From NCBI GenBank assembly GCA_024405255.1, contig JAKSOY010000052.1, forward strand, positions 1-20,967: a stretch of 20,967 nucleotides of DNA. Direction: 5' to 3'. The translations under genes were made by a program, and so were the position numbers. The notes below the pieces were generated by a model that saw only the letters and a list, made by a program, of their open reading frames with translations, was not told the origin of the DNA and did not search any database. Positions 16,229 to 20,967 of the stretch are shown piece by piece (the stretch's first letter is position 1; every line of letters starts with the position of its first letter). Source of the stretch: Kiritimatiellia bacterium. Lineage in GTDB: Bacteria; Verrucomicrobiota; Kiritimatiellia; RFP12; UBA1067.

Positions 16229-17299
16229 TTACTTGAGTTCGATGGTGAAGGTCTTCTGTTTGGAACCGTATTCGGTGTACCCCACCGCCTTGAACGAACC
16301 GTCCTTTTGCTTGACGGCGACGATCGCCATTGTGTGTTCCGGCAGAGAGACGACGAAATGGTCGTTCATGTCGTGCGTTTCGTCGAAGGTCTTGCCCTTG
16401 GCCATCACCTTGCCCGAGCCGGGCGCGACGAGGCAGAACTCAACGGCCTGGCGCTGGCCGGACTTGTCGCGGGCGACGAAGCCGATGCGCGATTCCGGCA
16501 GGGCGGCGCGGTAGCGCGCGTAGTTCGCGGTCACTTCTTCGGCGAAGATCGTCGAGGGCCTGTCCCCACCGCGCCAGGTGAGCCAGAAGCGCAGATTGTC
16601 CTTGTTCGGACTCCACCGCGCCGCGTAGATCTTGGTGCGCGGGTTGGATCCGTCGGCCATCGCCGCGTAAGGACGGTACCAGGCCTCGTCGGCCTTCTGG
16701 ATCTTGCCCGATTCGGCGTCGTTGAAGAAGTGCCATGTGCCGTTGTCGTAGTATTCGACCCACGAGTGGTTGCCGGGGATCGGGGTCCAGTTGCAGCCCG
16801 TGAAACGCGCGGGAATGCCGCAGGCGCGATAGACGTCGACCTGGATGATCGCGAGGCCCGTGCAGCTGGCCATGTGGATGCGCATCGAGTGGAAGGGCGA
16901 CTGGTCCGGCTTGTCGCGCTTCGTGTTGTAGTGCACGTCGAGCATATCCCAGATCTTCGAGTTGATGAGCGCGACGGCTTCGCCGGTCGTCTTGCAGGTC
17001 TTGGCGATCGGCCAGAACTTCTCGCGGAAGAGCGGGCGCCAGTCGTCCACCTCTTCGCCGATGGACGAATAGGGCAGAATGTACTCGCGGTAGATTTCGT
17101 CCGTGATCGTCTCGCGCCAAGGGGCCGTCTTACGCGCTTCCTGGGCGAGTGCCACGTTCTTGCGCAGGTAGGCTTCGCTCACCGTGCCGCGATCCTGCTC
17201 GGGCATGTACTTGACGAGAAAGGCATAGTCGTCCAACGAGGCGGCGGAAGCTGCGAGCGCGACGCCCAGGGCGAGACAGGTCGAAAGAGTCTTAGACAT
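16229..17299 (-). CDS. Exported transglutaminase-like domain protein
   Basis: This 356-residue protein has a short signal peptide (residues 1-20, ending ASAAS) and a transglutaminase-like core with the full Cys-His-Asp triad: C146 in HMASCTGLA, H178 in GNHSWVEYY and D194 in WHFFNDAES. An N-terminal helical region with LPYSSIGEEVDDWR (75-88) is typical of bacterial members of this superfamily, which mostly act as cysteine proteases or amidases on proteins or peptidoglycan peptides rather than as cross-linkers. The C-terminal 130 residues are beta-rich. The message has an AAGGA ribosome site and its own promoter, divergent from the oxidoreductase genes. cutC follows after 11 bases. The substrate is unknown. 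Confidence 0.92.
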   Translation of the reverse strand: MSKTLSTCLALGVALAASAASLDDYAFLVKYMPEQDRGTVSEAYLRKNVALAQEARKTAPWRETITDEIYREYILPYSSIGEEVDDWRPLFREKFWPIAKTCKTTGEAVALINSKIWDMLDVHYNTKRDKPDQSPFHSMRIHMASCTGLAIIQVDVYRACGIPARFTGCNWTPIPGNHSWVEYYDNGTWHFFNDAESGKIQKADEAWYRPYAAMADGSNPRTKIYAARWSPNKDNLRFWLTWRGGDRPSTIFAEEVTANYARYRAALPESRIGFVARDKSGQRQAVEFCLVAPGSGKVMAKGKTFDETHDMNDHFVVSLPEHTMAIVAVKQKDGSFKAVGYTEYGSKQKTFTIELK

Positions 17300-17331
17300 A
17301 TCAATTCCTTTTAATCACTTTGGATGGGAGT

Positions 17332-17361
17332 ATTTTACCAAACCCCGTTCCGTCCCGTCAA
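17332..17361 (-). promoter_or_regulatory. Promoter of the transglutaminase/cutC unit
   Basis: On the minus strand TTGACG (17361-17356) is followed after 18 bases by TAAAAT (17337-17332), again preceded by TGG as an extended -10. Predicted start near 17325 gives a leader of about 26 bases with an AAGGA ribosome site before the ATG at 17299. Confidence 0.7.
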
Positions 17362-17377
17362 CCGTATGACAATGGAA

Positions 17378-17407
17378 TTGACGCAGTGCGTTGGGTTGTG
17401 GTAGAAT
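17378..17407 (+). promoter_or_regulatory. Promoter of the Gfo/Idh/MocA operon
   Basis: TTGACG at 17378-17383 and TAGAAT at 17402-17407 are separated by 18 bases, with TGG before the -10 box. The -35 box lies only 16 bases from the -35 box of the divergent promoter, so one regulator could act on both. The leader to the ATG at 17468 is about 54 bases. Confidence 0.72.
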
Positions 17408-17467
17408 AGCCTCAGCTGGGTCAGTTGATTTCGACGAAGTTTAAAAACAAGGATGAGGTTGAGTGCA

Positions 17468-18952
17468 ATGAAGAAAAACGATTTTTCACGGCGACAGTTT
17501 TTGGCGGCGGCGGCCAGTACGGTGTTTGCGGTGCCGTCGATCGTTCCGGCGCGGGTTCTGGGCGCCGAAGCGCCGTCGAAGCGGTTCGCCGTGGGCATCA
17601 TCGGATGCGGACGCATCGCGTGCGGCATGGATGCGCCGGGACTTTTCGCGAATCGCGACATTGCGACTCTGGTGGCCATTTCCGACGTGGATACGAGCCG
17701 GATGGACGGCTTCTACCAGAAGGTGCAGAAGGATTGGAAGGGACGCGATCTCGCCCGTACGCGCTGCTATCAGGACTACCGCAAACTGCTGGACGATCCG
17801 GCGATCGACGCGGTGATGATCTGCACGCCCGACTTCTGGCATGCGCGCATGGCGGTAGAGGCCTGCCTGAAGGGCAAGGACGTGTATGTGCAGAAGCCGA
17901 TGGCGATGAGCGTCGAGCAGGGACGGGCCGTGGCGACTGCCGTGAAGGCCTGTGGCCGCGTCTTCCATCTTGGCACGCAGCTGCGCAGCGAGGGTATCGG
18001 CGCGCTGGGCGCCCATCATCGCCAGGCGACCGAGTACGTGTGGGATGGCCGCATTGGCAAGGTCGTGCGCGTGGAGATCGGTCTGCCGAACGATCCGGCG
18101 GAATTCAAGTGGCCGGTGGAAGAACCCGTGCCCGCCTGCCTCGACTGGAATCTCTGGCAGGGTCCGTGCGCGGAGAAGCCCTATTCGCGCCTGCGGTCGT
18201 TTCCGCGCGGCACGAAGAAAAATCCCAATGCCTATGTGCTTTCGCCGCGTCCCGGCTGGTTGACGGTTCAGGAATACTGCATGGGCATGATCGCCGGCCA
18301 TGGGTCGCACGATCTCGACCTTGCGCAGTGGGCGCTCGGCGAGCAGCTGTCCGGACCGAATCGCGTCAAGGGAACGTGCACGTACCCGAAGCGCCGCCTG
18401 TGGGATGTCCACGGACCGTGCGACATCACGCTCACGTACGACCACGACAATGGCGTGCATGCGGCGGGATGCGTCGTCCACGTGCAGAACGTACCGGCCG
18501 TGCCGCACGGCATCCGCTACATCGGCGAGAAGGGCGACTGGATCTATTGCGCTCACGGCAACGGGACGGTGAAGGTGACGACGTCCGACCCGAGTTTCGG
18601 CGCAACGGGCGGCAAGGGCCGCCGCCTCAAGTCGCTGGATGCGTCGCGTCCCGAACTCGTGACGGGTCCTGTCAAGAAGCAGGCCGTGCGCAATACGCTT
18701 TCGCATCATCGCGCCTGGTTCGAGGCGATGAAAACGCGCGGCGAGACGAACGTGCCGGTCGAGGTGGCCCATCGTTCGACTACGGCGTGTGTGCTGTCCT
18801 ACTGGGCGATGAAGCTTGGACGCGAACTGATATGGGACCCCAAGACGGAGCACTTCGTCAACGACGCCGAGGCGGAGCGCACGCTGTCGCGTCCCGAGCG
18901 CGGCGACTACGGGATTCGTCCGCTGCTGAAGGACTTGGCGGCGCGCGCCTAA
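17468..18952 (+). CDS. Gfo/Idh/MocA-family oxidoreductase with TAT signal
   Basis: This 494-residue NAD(P)-dependent oxidoreductase probably acts on a sugar or cyclitol. I start it at 17468 rather than the in-frame ATG at 17453, because the second ATG directly begins a twin-arginine signal (MKKNDFSRRQFLAAAAS) and has a purine-rich GAGG upstream. The Rossmann motif is GIIGCGRIACG at 43-53. The usual EKP is QKP, with the catalytic-type lysine at K143. A GHGSHDLDLAQWAL segment supplies the conserved histidine/aspartate pair. Export through TAT implies that the protein folds and picks up its cofactor in the cytoplasm first. Such TAT-exported members are common in PVC bacteria and Bacteroidota, and many act on glycans. 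A second family member follows after 42 bases. Confidence 0.94.
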   Translation: MKKNDFSRRQFLAAAASTVFAVPSIVPARVLGAEAPSKRFAVGIIGCGRIACGMDAPGLFANRDIATLVAISDVDTSRMDGFYQKVQKDWKGRDLARTRCYQDYRKLLDDPAIDAVMICTPDFWHARMAVEACLKGKDVYVQKPMAMSVEQGRAVATAVKACGRVFHLGTQLRSEGIGALGAHHRQATEYVWDGRIGKVVRVEIGLPNDPAEFKWPVEEPVPACLDWNLWQGPCAEKPYSRLRSFPRGTKKNPNAYVLSPRPGWLTVQEYCMGMIAGHGSHDLDLAQWALGEQLSGPNRVKGTCTYPKRRLWDVHGPCDITLTYDHDNGVHAAGCVVHVQNVPAVPHGIRYIGEKGDWIYCAHGNGTVKVTTSDPSFGATGGKGRRLKSLDASRPELVTGPVKKQAVRNTLSHHRAWFEAMKTRGETNVPVEVAHRSTTACVLSYWAMKLGRELIWDPKTEHFVNDAEAERTLSRPERGDYGIRPLLKDLAARA

Positions 18953-18994
18953 GAGGTTTTCACGTTTCATCAATCGATTCTGAGGAAAAGGACT

Positions 18995-20044
18995 ATGACA
19001 ACGACACGGAAAGAGTTTTTGGGTGCACTTGCGCTGGCGGGTTCGGCGTTGGCGATGGGGGCTGCAGAGCCGGCGAAGAAGCCGGGCCTGCGCATTGGCA
19101 TCATTGGCTGCGATACGTCGCATGCACCGGCGTTTACGGGGATGCTGAATGCGAAGAAGCCGGATCCGATTTTCAACGGCGCGCGGGTGACCTGCGCCTA
19201 CAAGTGGGGATCGCGCGATCTCGCCTGTGCGTTGACCCGCTATGAGAAGTTCATCGGCCAGATGAAGCGTTCGGGCGTGAAGATGGTGGATTCGATTCCC
19301 GAGCTGCTCGCGCAATGCGACGCCGTGTGCATCGAAACCGTGGATGGACGTCCGCATCTGGCCGAGGCGCGCGAGGTGTTCGCGAGCGGCAAGCCGTGCT
19401 TTATCGACAAGCCCATCGCCGCGTCGCTGGCGGATGCGATTAAGATCGTCGAGGAAGGACGGCGCACGAAGGCGAAATGGTTCTGCTCGTCGTCGCTGCG
19501 CTACCTGCCGCGTCTGGCCGCGGTGCGGGCCGGCGAGTTCGGACGGGTGCGCGGGGCGGACTGCTGGAGTCCGACCACGTTCGAGCCGACGCATAGTGAA
19601 TTTTTCTGGTATGCGATCCACGCGGCCGAACCGCTCTTCGCGACGATGGGCACGGGCTGCAAGGAGGTGCGTTGCACGGGGACGGAAACGGAAGACGTGG
19701 CGATCGGCACCTGGACGGACGGCCGTCTCGGCGTGATGCGCGCGCTGAACTATTCGCGTTCTGGATCCTGCTACGGCGGTACCGCGTTCTGCGAAGGCAA
19801 GGGCAAGAAAATCCGCGGCGGGGCCGTCGACCTCGGAACCTACAACGGCTACCGCGATCTGCTCGTTGAAATCGTCCGCTTCTTCGAGACGGGTGTGCCG
19901 CCGGTTTCGGCTGAAGAGACGCTGGAAATCTACACCTTCCTGGAAGCCGCCGCGCAGTCGAAGCGCCGGGGCGGTGCCGTGGTGACGTTGGCCGAGGTGC
20001 TGGCGGCTGCGAAGCGCCAGGCGAACACGGGAAACTTGAATTGA
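18995..20044 (+). CDS. Gfo/Idh/MocA-family protein, DTSH variant
   Basis: This is a 349-residue protein of the Gfo/Idh/MocA superfamily. The nucleotide-binding loop reads GIIGCDTSHAPAF (35-47): the third glycine of GxGxxG is absent and a DTSH motif takes its place. The EKP equivalent is DKP with K139. Its N-terminus (MTTTRKEFLGALALAGSALAMGA) is a signal peptide of TAT-like layout but with Arg-Lys instead of Arg-Arg, so TAT export is possible but weaker, and Sec is an alternative. A strong ribosome site (GAGG, 12-15 bases upstream) precedes the ATG. It is clearly in one operon with the preceding oxidoreductase. Whether it still binds NAD(P) in the usual way is uncertain. The substrate is unknown. 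Confidence 0.9.
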   Translation: MTTTRKEFLGALALAGSALAMGAAEPAKKPGLRIGIIGCDTSHAPAFTGMLNAKKPDPIFNGARVTCAYKWGSRDLACALTRYEKFIGQMKRSGVKMVDSIPELLAQCDAVCIETVDGRPHLAEAREVFASGKPCFIDKPIAASLADAIKIVEEGRRTKAKWFCSSSLRYLPRLAAVRAGEFGRVRGADCWSPTTFEPTHSEFFWYAIHAAEPLFATMGTGCKEVRCTGTETEDVAIGTWTDGRLGVMRALNYSRSGSCYGGTAFCEGKGKKIRGGAVDLGTYNGYRDLLVEIVRFFETGVPPVSAEETLEIYTFLEAAAQSKRRGGAVVTLAEVLAAAKRQANTGNLN

Positions 20045-20126
20045 CCGAATGCGGAAACACATCGAAAAAGACGCTCGCCGATTGGAATAGGAAGAAGGCC
20101 GAAGAGAAGGGAGAAAGACGATCGGC

Positions 20127-20543
20127 ATGTTCTGGCGTCCGGAGGCCGGGAAGAGCGATGAACTTGCGAACTGCGGCTACGATCTCGTATTGTGCCCCAT
20201 GTCGCATTGCTACTTCGACTACAATCAGGGCCTCGCGCTTGATCCGTTCCCCTATTTCGGACGCCGCGTCCTCACGTTCCCGCAGGTCTACGCCTTCGAT
20301 TCGCTCAAGGGCGTGAACCCCGAGTCGCAGCACCACATCCTCGGCGGACAGTGCAACAACTGGACCACTCACACCTCGAATAGTCCGGTGCTCGAATGGA
20401 AACTCTGGCCGCGCGGTTTCGCCATCGCGGAAATCCTCTGGACCTATCCCGAGAAGCGAGATTTCGAAGAGTTCTCCCGCCGTGCCGCAGTACATCGCAT
20501 CCGCCTGATTCGCGCCCATGTCAATTGCGGCCCACTGAAATGA
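20127..20543 (+). pseudogene. C-terminal remnant of a GH20 beta-N-acetylhexosaminidase
   Basis: The 138-residue frame matches only the last part of GH20 hexosaminidase barrels: SHCYFDYNQG (about 26-35), VYAFDSLKGV (about 54-63), ILGGQCNNWT (about 71-80) with the sugar-stacking tryptophan, EWKLWPRGFAIAEILWT (about 90-106) and RAHVNCGPL at the end. The catalytic Asp-Glu pair and the first three quarters of the enzyme (usually 500 or more residues) are absent. An in-frame stop at 20088-20090 and an A/G-rich stretch lie just before the similarity starts, and no GH20-like sequence is visible upstream in any plus-strand frame. It is therefore a truncated gene rather than a working enzyme. It lies 82 bases after the oxidoreductase stop and may still be transcribed. 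Confidence 0.8.
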
Positions 20544-20590
20544 CAGCCCCATCGCCGCGGCCCGTAGGAGATAGACCCAGAGTGCTACAC

Positions 20591-20621
20591 CGCCTCTGCG
20601 TGCTCTGTGCCTTTCGCGTGA
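20591..20621. repeat. Short quasi-periodic CTCTGYGTG-type repeat
   Basis: Three near-repeats of about 9 bases, CTCTGCGTG, CTCTGTGCC and TTTCGCGTG, follow one another. Very similar words are, as I recall, scattered in intergenic regions of many bacterial genomes, including PVC members. Whether this copy belongs to such a family cannot be decided from one copy. Confidence 0.45.
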
Positions 20622-20677
20622 GATGTTTTTGAGTTGTGGGATACTGTCATCCGGAACAATTGCAAAACTCGGTAGTG

Positions 20678-20694
20678 CGGTCGCCCCGCGACCG
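20678..20694. repeat. Perfect 7-bp inverted repeat with 3-base loop
   Basis: CGGTCGC and GCGACCG flank the loop CCC. There is no T-run after it on either strand, so it is not a standard terminator. It may be a REP-like palindrome. Confidence 0.6.
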
Positions 20695-20817
20695 ACGCGT
20701 CCGAAAACGGGTTGTCCGTTCCCGTCGCTCTCCAGCCCTCCAGTCAAATCAGTTCCGAACTAAAATCAAACTTCGCGCCGTCTGAATCGCCCTCCTGGAA
20801 AAACATCCTGCGGGAAC

Positions 20818-20967
20818 TCACGCCGACCGTCGTCGTCGCAGCCAGCCGAGAAGCCGCCGCGGCGTCCTCTCCGTGCGCACTGCGGTCGGATTCGCCAGCG
20901 CGGGGACGCAGCCGGGGTCGAGCCGCAGCGCGAGCGCCGCCTCCAGCGCGACGACCGTCCCCGCGCC
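20818..20967 (-). CDS. Possible C-terminal end of a gene entering from the right
   Basis: On the minus strand a frame is open from the window edge to a TGA at 20820-20818, giving 49 residues. Codons mostly end in G or C. The peptide has an Ala/Leu-rich stretch, ALALRLDPGCVPALAN, resembling a tetratricopeptide helix pair, and a basic tail ending RRRRSA. The start lies outside the window. The reading is tentative because GC-rich DNA often keeps chance frames open. Confidence 0.3.
   Translation of the reverse strand, partial: GAGTVVALEAALALRLDPGCVPALANPTAVRTERTPRRLLGWLRRRRSA

Larger units (their letters stand above)
20544..20817. other. Gene-poor stretch after the GH20 remnant
   Basis: I see no convincing gene here in either direction. 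It contains a short C/T/G-rich low-complexity repeat (20591-20621) and a perfect 7-base-pair hairpin (20678-20694), both listed separately. Short frames across it have no recognisable protein pattern. Together with the truncated GH20 gene it looks like a region of decay or past rearrangement. Confidence 0.6.

Noticed and set aside
17486..20128. 880-codon minus-strand open frame opposite the two oxidoreductases
   Set aside because: Arg/His/Ala-rich with no domain. Both plus-strand genes have clear Rossmann motifs, signals and ribosome sites.
20678..20694. Hairpin as an intrinsic terminator
   Set aside because: No T-run follows on either strand, and it lies more than 130 bases beyond the nearest coding end.
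19440..20747. 435-codon minus-strand open frame across the GH20 remnant and the end of the second oxidoreductase
   Set aside because: It opposes two recognisable plus-strand sequences, and its translation is Arg/Ser/Pro-rich without a domain.

Overview
The window is GC-rich, gene-dense bacterial chromosome. No rRNA, tRNA, CRISPR array or transposase was recognised. Gene content points to the PVC superphylum: a MoxR/DUF58/BatA-like VWA cluster joined to an ABC exporter, twin-arginine-exported Gfo/Idh/MocA oxidoreductases, an exported GH78 alpha-L-rhamnosidase and a GH20 remnant. A Kiritimatiellota/Verrucomicrobiota-type carbohydrate degrader is the best guess. That is inference from gene content, because no phylogenetic marker other than tpiA is present.

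Region 1 (1-9982, all on the minus strand, transcribed leftwards and running off the left edge) is a compact seven-gene operon. In transcription order it encodes a membrane protein with a Gly-Asp repeat, a MoxR AAA+ ATPase, a large exported/membrane protein with two central TM helices, an ABC ATPase, a 12-TM ABC permease, a DUF58 protein, and a giant BatA-like protein with three VWA-type metal-site motifs and a GATase-like domain (cut by the window edge). Five of the six junctions overlap by 4 or 8 bases, so translation is probably coupled. The set looks like a MoxR-VWA chaperone system built around an ABC exporter. Its substrate is unknown and it is the most interesting system here.

Region 2 (9983-10075) is a tight divergent promoter region. 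Both promoters have an extended -10 box whose predicted start point falls on or next to the start codon, so both mRNAs look leaderless.

Region 3 (10076-15486, plus strand) holds the exported GH78 rhamnosidase, then tpiA from its own promoter, then an unrecognised exported 422-residue protein. Region 4 (15483-17299, minus strand) is a two-gene unit: an exported transglutaminase-like protein followed by cutC. The plus and minus units converge with stop codons overlapping by 4 bases.

Region 5 (17300-20044) starts with a second divergent promoter pair, with -35 boxes back to back. It continues on the plus strand with two exported Gfo/Idh/MocA oxidoreductases, of TAT and TAT-like type.

Region 6 (20045-20967) looks degraded: the C-terminal remnant of a GH20 hexosaminidase, then a gene-poor stretch with a perfect short hairpin and a low-complexity repeat, then a possible C-terminal end of a minus-strand gene entering from the right. 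The carbohydrate genes suggest glycan scavenging, with tpiA as a housekeeping glycolytic gene.
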